A stretch of DNA of 47,168 nt from Kiritimatiellia bacterium (lineage in GTDB: Bacteria > Verrucomicrobiota > Kiritimatiellia > RFP12 > UBA1067), in assembly GCA_017447805.1 (NCBI GenBank), contig JAFSMR010000008.1, positions 1 to 47,168 on the forward strand. The letters run 5' to 3'. The notes under the pieces are model-generated. The model was given only the letters and a program-made list of their open reading frames with translations. It was not told the DNA's origin and did no database searches. The translations under genes were made by a program, and so were the position numbers. This document shows, piece by piece, positions 1-7,300 of this stretch. How positions within the stretch are numbered: the first letter of the stretch is position 1; each line of letters starts with the position of its first letter.

Positions 1-147
1 AAAGCTTGCGAGAAGCGCAACGCCCGACATCGCGATTGACGGCCAGCTCGCAAGTGACGACGCCACCTTCTCCGCCCAAGCCCAGAAGCCGCCGTCCGCG
101 ACAGCCGCCGCCTTTGCCTCTGCGCTCGCTCCGCAACATGATCCCAT
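1..147 (-). CDS. Partial membrane protein, probable metal transporter (runs off left edge)
   Basis: An open frame of 49 codons starts with ATG 10 bases after the csoR stop codon and continues without a stop to the left edge. A GGAG ribosome binding site lies at 154-157, seven bases before the ATG. The visible N terminus starts MGSCCG, with adjacent cysteines at residues 4-5, then an Ala-rich stretch, then the beginning of a hydrophobic segment from about residue 35 (WPSIAMSGVALLASF). Position directly behind a CsoR repressor, in the same transcript, suggests a copper or other soft-metal exporter such as a heavy-metal P-type ATPase; the Cys pair could bind metal. The function is inferred from context only, since no catalytic motif is visible in this fragment. 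Confidence 0.6.
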   Translation of the reverse strand, partial: MGSCCGASAEAKAAAVADGGFWAWAEKVASSLASWPSIAMSGVALLASF

Positions 148-157
148 TTGAGCGCTC

Positions 158-436
158 CTATGCCATCTTCGAGAAGTTCTCCAGCGCCTCCGCGAACGCC
201 TCTATCGTCTCGTCTGCGTTGCCGCTTTCGATGCCCTCGCGGACGCAGTGGCGAAGGTGTCCGTCGAGGATGATGAACGAGATCTTGTGCAAGGCTCCGT
301 TCACCGCGTTGAGCTGGGTGAGGATATCCTCGCAGGGCACGTCCTCTGCAACCATCTTCTGTATGCCGTTTAGCTGACCGACGACTTTCTTCAGCCTCAG
401 TTGCAGCGATGTCACATCTTCCATGCACTTCTTCAT
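158..436 (-). CDS. csoR: CsoR-family copper-sensing transcriptional repressor
   Basis: 92-residue all-helical DUF156 protein, the usual length of CsoR. The Cu(I) ligand set of CsoR is present in its usual spacing: Cys35 in VPCEDIL, then His60 and Cys64 in DGHLRHC. His at the middle position argues for copper sensing rather than persulfide sensing (CstR). The protein should be a homotetramer that binds its operator without copper and lets go when Cu(I) binds. The start codon ATG at 434-436 follows an AAAGGA ribosome binding site. A matching pseudo-palindromic operator lies in its own promoter, so it is probably autoregulated together with the transporter fragment downstream. Codon 5 is also ATG and could be an alternative start. 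Confidence 0.92.
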   Translation of the reverse strand: MKKCMEDVTSLQLRLKKVVGQLNGIQKMVAEDVPCEDILTQLNAVNGALHKISFIILDGHLRHCVREGIESGNADETIEAFAEALENFSKMA

Positions 437-461
437 ACTCTTTATCCTTTTGACGCCGCAT

Positions 462-491
462 ATTATACCATACCCCCGTAGGGTATGTCAA
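462..491 (-). promoter_or_regulatory. csoR promoter with CsoR operator between -35 and -10
   Basis: On the minus strand a perfect TTGACA (486-491) and a perfect TATAAT (462-467) are 18 bases apart. The spacer and its edge hold the inverted repeat ATACCC-CCGTA-GGGTAT (470-486), which matches the known TACCC-N5-GGGTA form of CsoR operators. A bound CsoR tetramer would block RNA polymerase directly. Transcription should begin near 455, about 20 bases before the csoR ATG. Confidence 0.88.
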
Positions 492-540
492 GGGACACTA
501 TTAGAAATTGTTAGCTAATTGCAAATTTTTTGCAAATTTC

Positions 541-2307
541 TTACGGCAAAAGCCAATATCCGCCGAGTTTTGTTATATCTTTTTCGCCAACTCTTGCCGG
601 TGGAGGCGTGGTATTGGATGGCGTAATGAGGTATGCTGTAACGCTTGCGGCAGGGGCAATCGTTTCCCATACCGTAAATTCACTCGCAGCGACCGTTTGA
701 TATTCCAAATTCCACCAACGCCTCCAGACCGGCCAACAAGAAGCCCTCTTTTCATCCTTACTCCAAACGAGCTCAAGCGCCCTGGGAGGAATCTTTTTAG
801 TCCAGCGATATGGGGTAATTCCCGGGGTATATTCTGCGACATCATCGACATACGAGGGTAGATCGAGAAATTTTACGGGATATACCTTGCCTAGTCCACT
901 TGTATAAGTCGTGCCCTGCATATTGCAGCCATTATGGAAATCATTGGCTAACGATGCGGCATCTAGATATTTTATATTGCCGCTGATTCCATGCGCCGCA
1001 ATTAGATATTGCGCCCTTCTCAATGGGTGAGATTCGCCCCAGCCCATCGCATCGGCTTTTTTCTGGCTGATTTTAGGCCATGGGATTCTGTAGGCGTAGG
1101 AATTTTCCATTTGCGCGCATATTTCATCTGCCTGTTTTTGGACGCGCGTTTTCCAAGCTTTGAAATAATCATCCATCTCGCTTGGCGTACCTAGAGCCAT
1201 TTCGGCGGAATAAAGAAGAGCTGGCCAATTCCACGATTTTACTTTTACATCGCTAAGAAGCTTAGACTTGTTTTTCATCAAATATTCGATATAGCTCTTA
1301 TCACCCGTCAGAGCTGATAGATTGACAGCGGCTTTTACGAGATATTCAGTCGGCAAATTTTCGTCTTCGTGCCAATAGACGAGCGATGTTTCGGTCAAGT
1401 ATCTATGTTTTGTCTTCTTTATCTCGAATACATCTGTGCGTGGACGCGTAGTTACGGCAAATTGCCACGCGCGGATAGCCGATTCGAGATATTTCTTGCG
1501 AAAAGTTTCGTTGCATCTTGAAAGTATTGCGGCATTTGCGGCATACATTAAAGAACTTCTGCGAGTCGCTTTAGAAACCGCATACTGGATTCCATCGGTC
1601 GAAGCGATATTGCCGGGACGCGGGTGACGGGTTCCTTCTATCCATGTTCCAGCTCCGCCATCAGGTTGCTGAGCGGCCAATATATGCCTAAGCCCCCACT
1701 CTGCTTCATCAAGTATATCGGCAATTCCATTGGCGTTTTCTGGGATTAGGAGTTGATTATCGCGAAAATTCTCTTTCTTCATTATGTATACGGCGCATAG
1801 ATCGTTCACAATCTTAAGATGTTGCGGCCGCCTATCGTAATCTGCCGCATCATGCCATCCGCCAATGGCCGTAATCTTTTCGCCGCCATCCCAATTGGTA
1901 TTTTCTCTGATTACATCAAACCATTTACAACCAGGCTCCAGCTTCCCTTCATCTGGAGCAAATGTCCCTCTCGTTACGCGCTGATGGCACGCCTTCGATT
2001 GCCAATGGGTATAGGGCAATTCTTTTGCAATCGCGTAGCGTTTTTGGTATAAACCTTGCATGTGAACCCTAAAAGCATCCTCGGCACTAGTCGAAGAAAT
2101 CAGGAAATTCTCGCTTCGCCCTACACCATCAATGGCGATATAAAATTCTCCTTCTTGAGTAAACGATGAAAAATCCATTTCATAAGTTTCTTCACCTGTT
2201 GCATAAACGCCTTTGAATATTTCGTCTTTAACCCGCAAAAGCGGCGCCGAAGGCGATTCGAAAACTACACTATCATCGCTTGCATTATGAATGCGCCAAT
2301 TCTTCAT
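541..2307 (-). CDS. Glycoside hydrolase family 9 (cellulase/exo-glucanase type), frameshifted at its 5' end
   Basis: 588 residues from the first ATG of this frame. The N-terminal part resembles the Ig-like domain of GH9 enzymes, followed by an (alpha/alpha)6 catalytic domain. The GH9 signature GGWHDAADYDRR is at residues 149-160, giving the catalytic aspartates Asp153 and Asp156. Near the C terminus SEFTVWE followed by an APAASVTAYL helix matches the position of the general-acid motif, making Glu543 the likely acid although the usual preceding Asn is Ser. Homology does not begin at this ATG: the same frame stays open upstream to 2433 and encodes VNQVGYLPDRPKYAYV, the classic start of the GH9 Ig-like domain. 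No start codon exists there, because the true 5' end lies in another frame (2400-2666). Expected role is endo- or exo-hydrolysis of beta-1,4 glucan-like polymers. Confidence 0.85.
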   Translation of the reverse strand: MKNWRIHNASDDSVVFESPSAPLLRVKDEIFKGVYATGEETYEMDFSSFTQEGEFYIAIDGVGRSENFLISSTSAEDAFRVHMQGLYQKRYAIAKELPYTHWQSKACHQRVTRGTFAPDEGKLEPGCKWFDVIRENTNWDGGEKITAIGGWHDAADYDRRPQHLKIVNDLCAVYIMKKENFRDNQLLIPENANGIADILDEAEWGLRHILAAQQPDGGAGTWIEGTRHPRPGNIASTDGIQYAVSKATRRSSLMYAANAAILSRCNETFRKKYLESAIRAWQFAVTTRPRTDVFEIKKTKHRYLTETSLVYWHEDENLPTEYLVKAAVNLSALTGDKSYIEYLMKNKSKLLSDVKVKSWNWPALLYSAEMALGTPSEMDDYFKAWKTRVQKQADEICAQMENSYAYRIPWPKISQKKADAMGWGESHPLRRAQYLIAAHGISGNIKYLDAASLANDFHNGCNMQGTTYTSGLGKVYPVKFLDLPSYVDDVAEYTPGITPYRWTKKIPPRALELVWSKDEKRASCWPVWRRWWNLEYQTVAASEFTVWETIAPAASVTAYLITPSNTTPPPARVGEKDITKLGGYWLLP

Positions 2308-2399
2308 GGGCTCATGAGGTTTCCACGCGCCAAAATTCGGTCCGAGCCAAGCGCCGACATACGCATATTTGGGTCTATCAGGAAGATAGCCGACTTGGT

Positions 2400-2666
2400 T
2401 TACTTTAAATAAAATAAAGGACTTGGTTTCTTTTTATCGTAATCTGCGAAAGGTGTTGGGCTTTGTTCAAATCGGGTATGCACAAGACAAGGTGAAGGTA
2501 TTTCCGACAAAGGGTCCTTAAGCCCCTGCATCATCGGCCAATAGCCAGGGTTTGAAACCATTTTCCTTCCTTCAAGGTCGTTATCTGTTTGATAAACGCT
2601 AGTATAGGGATCGAGAAATCTCAAAAGACTTGCGGCAATCAGGCTAATGTTTGCTAGAATTGTCAT
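2400..2666 (-). CDS. N-terminal portion of the GH9 gene, in the -1 related frame
   Basis: 88 codons from ATG at 2664-2666 to TAA at 2400-2402. The start is hydrophobic (ILANISLIAASLL), which may be an export signal, although it lacks a clear positively charged start. The last residues FYLK sit exactly where they would precede VNQVGYLP in a GH9 protein, and that sequence is encoded in the overlapping frame of the next feature. Together they would form one protein of about 675 residues. A longer start at 2732 is possible, but a good promoter ends just before 2666. Either the gene is broken by a one-base deletion, or the sequence contains an error, or ribosomes shift frame here. Confidence 0.55.
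   Translation of the reverse strand: MTILANISLIAASLLRFLDPYTSVYQTDNDLEGRKMVSNPGYWPMMQGLKDPLSEIPSPCLVHTRFEQSPTPFADYDKKKPSPLFYLK
2403..2409 (-). other. Slippery-type heptamer T TTA AAG at the GH9 frame junction
   Basis: In the upstream frame the codons read TAT TTA AAG TAA. The heptamer T_TTA_AAG fits the X_XXY_YYZ pattern that supports -1 slippage and is followed at once by the stop codon. A -1 slip gives ...FYLK-VNQVGYLP, restoring the GH9 domain precisely. The pattern is seen directly; that it is used in the cell is only a possibility. Confidence 0.4.
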
Positions 2667-2676
2667 GATGCGACAT

Positions 2677-2705
2677 ATTATAGCAAATCTTACGCTACGG
2701 CGCAA
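2677..2705 (-). promoter_or_regulatory. Promoter of the GH9 gene
   Basis: TTGCGC (2700-2705) and TATAAT (2677-2682) are separated by 17 bases on the minus strand. The expected start of transcription, about 2670, is only a few bases before the ATG at 2666. No Shine-Dalgarno sequence is visible, so the message may be nearly leaderless. Confidence 0.55.
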
Positions 2706-2800
2706 GGGCGATGCCCCCTGAAGTTTACCCATTTTTTTGGCTATGTGCTAAAGAAGAAACGGCGTTATGGAATCGACTCTTCTGTTCAATGTTAGAAAAC

Positions 2801-2827
2801 CATGTAGAACATGTAGTGCATGTAGAG
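2801..2827. repeat. Degenerate copy of the CATGTAGAR 9-bp tandem repeat
   Basis: Three 9-base units (catgtagaa, catgtagtg, catgtagag) follow the flank aaaac, as at 4202-4232. It is a diverged member of the family seen in two exact copies at 4206-4308. The rest of the 2733-3192 gap holds a dispersed ACAGGAGA-type repeat (2884-2914) and a possible small RNA, and no convincing protein gene. Confidence 0.7.
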
Positions 2828-2883
2828 TGCTTCGCCCTGGTAGGGCGCGCGCGCCTCAGGCCGCTGTTCGGATATTCATTTTT

Positions 2884-2914
2884 GCATGGTGGACAGGAGA
2901 AACAGGAGATTTCT
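2884..2914. repeat. Dispersed repeat with ACAGGAGAAACAGGAGA core, copy 1
   Basis: The 17-base core at 2893-2909 recurs exactly at 11660-11676, and the flanks (gcatgg before, t.tctt after) are shared too. The core is itself a short tandem of ACAGGAGA. No coding meaning is apparent. Confidence 0.65.
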
Positions 2915-2934
2915 TTTCCATATAACACCTTCAT

Positions 2935-3022
2935 GAAAACGAAAGTGGCGAAAATCTCTTCCCGCCACTAACACGAGGACCTTTCCTCGCTTCAAGAGGA
3001 TCCCCCCTATTATGTTGAGATC
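2935..3022 (-). ncRNA. Candidate small structured RNA
   Basis: An extended -10 element (TGG followed by TATAAT, 3029-3037) on the minus strand could start a transcript near 3022. Two hairpins follow: CGAGGA/TCCTCG with a 4-base loop (2974-2989) and AGTGGCG/CGCCACT with a 12-base loop (2944-2969). The second is followed by TTTCGTTTTC, a weak terminator-like end. An open frame across this stretch has no recognisable features. No known RNA family is recognised, and the -35 element is poor. Confidence 0.22.
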
Positions 3023-3192
3023 GCCGGTATTATACCATATTTCCCAGATTACCGCTTTGTAGCGTTGCAAATTGTCTGACCTCGTTGTCGAGGGTGGCGG
3101 ATTTCTCCCGCCTTTATTCGTTAACTGTCTGTTGCGACGTTCCTTTCATTTCAGTTTCACGATTTCAAGAAATTATGATTTATCGACAATTC

Positions 3193-3534
3193 CTATAATG
3201 GATACTCGCCCTGCAAAACATCCAATTGGCGTTCCAATGTCGGGAATTGGGTCTTGACAGTCTCGAAAAGCACAATTGGCTTAATCCGAAAGTATTCATG
3301 CACCAGAATATTCCTCATGCCAATCATGTCGTGCCACGGGATTTCAGGGTGGGAATCTTTTAGCTCATCCGAAATTCTCGCCGCCGCCTCGCCAAGATGC
3401 AACAGGTTAAGTTCCACCTGTTCCTGCAAACCAATGGAATTCAGATATGTGGAATCATCGATTCCGTCGAGAATCTGCAGACCTCGACGGACAAAGTCGA
3501 GCATATGGTCAATACGCTGTGCATCCCTCATCAT
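3193..3534 (-). CDS. hepT: HepT-like HEPN-domain toxin (DUF86), copy 1
   Basis: 113 residues, the typical size of HepT. The HEPN ribonuclease motif RX4HXY is intact as RNILVHEY, residues Arg74, His79 and Tyr81. In studied pairs this site cuts tRNA or mRNA and the partner MntA neutralises it by attaching AMP units to the motif tyrosine, so both the toxin site and the modification target are present. Its ATG overlaps the MntA stop codon by four bases (ATGA), showing translational coupling. It is a stand-alone toxin-antitoxin or abortive-infection cassette located in a repeat-rich accessory region. Confidence 0.88.
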   Translation of the reverse strand: MMRDAQRIDHMLDFVRRGLQILDGIDDSTYLNSIGLQEQVELNLLHLGEAAARISDELKDSHPEIPWHDMIGMRNILVHEYFRIKPIVLFETVKTQFPTLERQLDVLQGEYPL

Positions 3535-3827
3535 ATCGCCACCATTTCCTTTTGCACTTCACGGGCGAAATATCTCTCGCGCGACAAAGCATCGGCATCG
3601 ACCACATCAACGCTATATCCAAGAAGTCGCGAGATGTCATCCTGCATATGTACATAATCAAAAATGGTTGTATGCGGCTTGAAACTAACCAGTAAATCCA
3701 CGTCGCTGTCGGGGCGCTCCTCCCTGCGGGCGCAAGAACCGAAGACCCAAAGCTTCTCGGCCTTGTGCTTCCTCGCGATAGCGTAGATTTCGTCCCGCTT
3801 CGCCCGAATCTCGTCCAGCATACACAT
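3531..3827 (-). CDS. mntA: MntA-like minimal nucleotidyltransferase antitoxin, copy 1
   Basis: 98 residues. The nucleotidyltransferase motif GSX10DXD is complete: Gly30-Ser31, then Asp42 and Asp44 (GSCARREE...SDVD). It should modify the HepT tyrosine. The frame is open upstream to 3863, but that stretch contains the promoter's TATAAT, and the second copy in this window (12211-12507) aligns without gaps from MC(M/V) onward, so the ATG at 3827 is preferred. A second ATG two codons later is also possible. Some 40 percent or more of positions agree between the two copies, with near identity over residues 9-37. Confidence 0.87.
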   Translation of the reverse strand: MCMLDEIRAKRDEIYAIARKHKAEKLWVFGSCARREERPDSDVDLLVSFKPHTTIFDYVHMQDDISRLLGYSVDVVDADALSRERYFAREVQKEMVAI

Positions 3828-3842
3828 GTCTGTAACATCAGT

Positions 3843-3871
3843 ATTATACCATATTCTCTCCAATGGTGCAA
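3843..3871 (-). promoter_or_regulatory. Promoter of mntA-hepT copy 1
   Basis: TTGCAC (3866-3871), 17 bases, then TATAAT (3843-3848) preceded by TGG, an extended -10. Transcription should start near 3836, giving a leader of only about 8 bases before the ATG at 3827. The copy 2 cassette has the same arrangement with the shared word CTATTGCA at the -35. Confidence 0.7.
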
Positions 3872-4314
3872 TAGGTCAGGGGGAAATTGTTGAAATTTCG
3901 GCTGTGGTGTAAAAGAAACGGTGATATAGGGTAAAGGGGGAGTTATATGTTTGGAGTTTGTAGTTAGGGTTTGAGAGTGGAATTGTCGATTTTTTTGGGT
4001 TTATATCTCGCGCTCAAGGCGCTGTGGCGCTGAGGTTGTTTGGGTTCCGTCGCCCGCGGGGCGGCCGCCCTACCTGTTACTCCTGTCCTACATGTTTAAT
4101 TATAAAAAAAACAATTCCTTCCTCCAACTCCAACTCGAAACTCGAACTAAACTTTCCGATTCCTCTCTACAACTACAACTAGAGCCTACACCTATATTAC
4201 AAAACCATGTAGAACATGTAGAGCATGTAGAGGGCTTCATGTCTCGGTGTTGACATCGCAGAATGCGACGGCATGTAGAACATGTAGAGCATGTAGAGGG
4301 CTTCATGTGAACAT
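3872..4314. repeat. Gene-free interval with two exact 37-bp repeats (4206-4242, 4272-4308)
   Basis: No gene is visible here. Two identical 37-base copies, each made of three 9-base units (CATGTAGAA then two CATGTAGAG) plus GGCTTCATGT, are separated by 29 bases. A diverged copy is at 2801-2827. The remainder holds low-complexity text such as CTCCAACTCCAACTCG (4132-4147) and GC-rich ggcggccgccct (4060s), motifs that recur in other gaps of the window. Confidence 0.75.
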
Positions 4315-4346
4315 AAAAAACCGAAGGAGCCGGATTAGCGGCTCCT
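4315..4346 (-). terminator. Rho-independent terminator of the giant surface protein gene
   Basis: On the minus strand the stem AGGAGCCG/CGGCTCCT (4325-4332 with 4339-4346) closes a 6-base loop and is followed by CGG and a run of six T (4315-4320). It lies 28 bases after the stop codon of the large gene. Confidence 0.9.
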
Positions 4347-4374
4347 AGGGTTTGGAATCAAGCTTTATTCAAGC

Positions 4375-7300
4375 TTATTCTTGAGGTACATCTACTGGGG
4401 TTACCGAGACGAACACCTTGTAGAACTGAGTTGTTCCGCCCTTCGGGAAGGTAAGAGCAACCGTATCGCCAGTCGCCATCACGCAAGAAGATGCAGTGAA
4501 GTCAGTGGTCAAGGAACCCGTTGTATAGACGCCGTAGTAGAGACCAGGCTTTGCAGCAACGCTTACTTCCTGAGTATTCGTCGCAAGAGCGCCGATATCG
4601 AGGTCATCCGTACCGTCACCATCGAACGGCTCGGCTACAGCGCCTTGAAGAGCCGTAACGGAATCAGCTGTCAGTTCAACGGAAACGACATACTTGGTCG
4701 TTTCGCCGTCTTTAACCTCAACAACCTTGGGTTCGAAGAGGTCCTTATAAGCGGCCTGCTGAGCCTCAGTCAACTTTTCAGCAACTGCATCGGGAACAGC
4801 AACAACCGTCTTTTCAGCCAAAGCTTCAGCATCAGCCTTTGTATCGCACGGGGTTCCGGTAGTACCAGGCTCGATCGGAGTAGTTGTATCCTCAACGAGT
4901 TCATAAACACCTTCGGTCTCGGTTGCAACCCACTTCCAGTCGGCAGGAACTGTTACTGCATTCGAAGTAGAAGTAATTGTGCGGACAGGATTTTCCTGTG
5001 CTGTGCCAGTCTTGGTGTCTACGAAGACTTGCGTGCCAGAGCTCGCATTAAGCGTTGCACCGCAAAGCGCAATAGTCTGCGTGGTGTTTGAATAGCGCGA
5101 GGACACGCCATAGTAGCCAGTGAATGTGCCGCCAGCCAATGTGTAGTTGCCGTTCGACGCCGCATAGACAGGCGCGCAGAAGTAGCTCCACCATTCGTTA
5201 TTGGTCGGCGTGGCATTTGCCGTGTAAGCACCGCCATAGACCGTAATGGTCGCAGGCGCTGTTGTGTTGTTCGTGCCGATAGCCGCGAAGTGCGAAGTGA
5301 TGGTCGGGCCAGTGCCAGACTGAGCATCGCCAAACACCGCAGTGCCATCATCAAGCACATATACGCCATACATACCATCAGAGCCGGTACCAGTTGCCGT
5401 CATCGTACCGTTAAGGTAGTTGAGCGTACCAAACACCGAAATGATGACCTTGCTGTCGTATACCGCACCATTGGCAGGTCCGACAATCGAGCCATCGCCA
5501 TCAATCGTAAGCGTGGTCTCAGCAGGAACCTTGAAGAGCGGCAGATATTCAGCCTTCGTATAGGTCGGGCTATAGGTGATTGTCTTGCCGGCCATATCCA
5601 AAGCAACGTCACCCGTGAGCTCGATGCCATCGGTTACCGTTACATTCCTTGCGACCGTAACTGTGCCGCTTTCCTGTATAGCGCCAACCGCCGCAGCCAA
5701 GGTCGGATAGCAGGTGCTTCCAATCTTTGCCGCTGCAAAGACATACGTATTATCCTCATAATTGTAGGCAATACCAAATACATTGAGCTCGGACTGAGCA
5801 TATGGGGGAGTATCGTCGAGAACCTCCACATACGCTGCATCATCGGTCTTTGCAAGGGCCAAAAGTGCCATTATTGCCGCATCTACTGCACTATATGTCT
5901 CGGGTTCGCCTTCGCTCTTGGTCAACCTAGCTGCAATATGCACAGTAGTCTTGGTTGACTCATCAAGGTCGAAAGTGGTTGCGGAATTGGTATCAATCGC
6001 ATACTCCGTTGTGCCCGAAATATCGTAACCAGATGCGGCTGCATAGGTGACATTAACCGTTGAACCAGGCTCAACCTCGTATGTGTTAGCACCTTCTGAG
6101 GTCGGAAGAATCGTATAATCGCCCACCTTGACAGTCACGGTCGTATTGGGAACAACAGGAACAGTGATGGTTACGGTTGCTGGAGCAAGTTTCAGGGTAA
6201 GGACGCTGTCAACAACCTCAAGCGTAGCACCTTCAGGAGCGCCGGTGAGCGCGAACTTGGATGCATCAAGACCTGTAGCCTTGAGGAGCGCAACATCGTC
6301 TTCAGGCTCTATTGCGCTGGCATCGACTGTAACCGTACCTTCTTCAGGATAGGTGACGGAGGTTGCAACGAGACCATCAGCATCATCCGTAGCATACGCC
6401 TTGAATGTAGCTCCAGCACTGAAGTTCAACGCACCAGTGATCGTACCAGTACCGCCAATCGTGCCTGCAACTGTCGTATTGCCCTTCCAGGTACCGGTGA
6501 TGTTGACCGCACCACCATTGATGGTAAGCGGCACAGCAAGAGCACCAGTTCCAGAATATGTAAGCGTTCCTGTAGATGCGGCGTCTATGGTAAACCCAGC
6601 CAAACGACTGCTGCTGTCGGTTATAACATTGCCACTCCACTCTGTATCCTTACTCTGGATGATGTTGAGGTAGCGAGAACCACTGCCATAATTACCCTGG
6701 AAGTTCTTTGAACCTGCGAGGCTACCAATAGTATAAGTAAGCGCACGCGAAAGAAGGATATCCCCAGCCTGCTCGTTTACGAGCGTTACAGCCGTTGGAA
6801 AGTTGTTGGTCGAAAGCGCACGCCAACCAGAACCTTCATACTTGAGCGAACCAGTGCCCTTAATGCGGGTGTAGTCGGTATCTGTCTCGCTTTCGTTACC
6901 ATTGCCTGTGCTGGTCAGCGTGAATACACCATTATCTGTTGTGGTAATGGTCGTGCCGCCGCCGAAGTTGCTGAGCGCAACAGCCTTGAGCTCACCATCA
7001 ACCGTGATACCGCCGGTACCATACCACGCCACATCTGAATTAGGCACTGTAAGCGAGAAGCCGCTACCGACATAAATCTGGCCATCTACATATGTCGACG
7101 GGATTGTTTCGCCGAACACTACGCGCTTCTTATTGAGCTGAACATAGCCAGTAAAGTCATCAGCATTCAAAACATGAATCGTGACAGTCGCAAGATTGCT
7201 TGTGGTGTATATGGCACCATTCCCGCTCAACTTATTAATAACGAAGCTCTTATTTGAATAACCGTTGTTAATAGTCAGCGTACCTGTGATTTTCAGCGGC

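Noticed and set aside
2876..3070. Small protein frame starting before the extended -10 element
   Set aside because: Its start codon lies upstream of the promoter signal and the product has no recognisable features; an RNA is more plausible.
4206..4308. CRISPR-like spacing of 37-bp repeats with a 29-bp gap
   Set aside because: Only two exact copies, the repeat is built of 9-base units, and there are no cas genes or further spacers.
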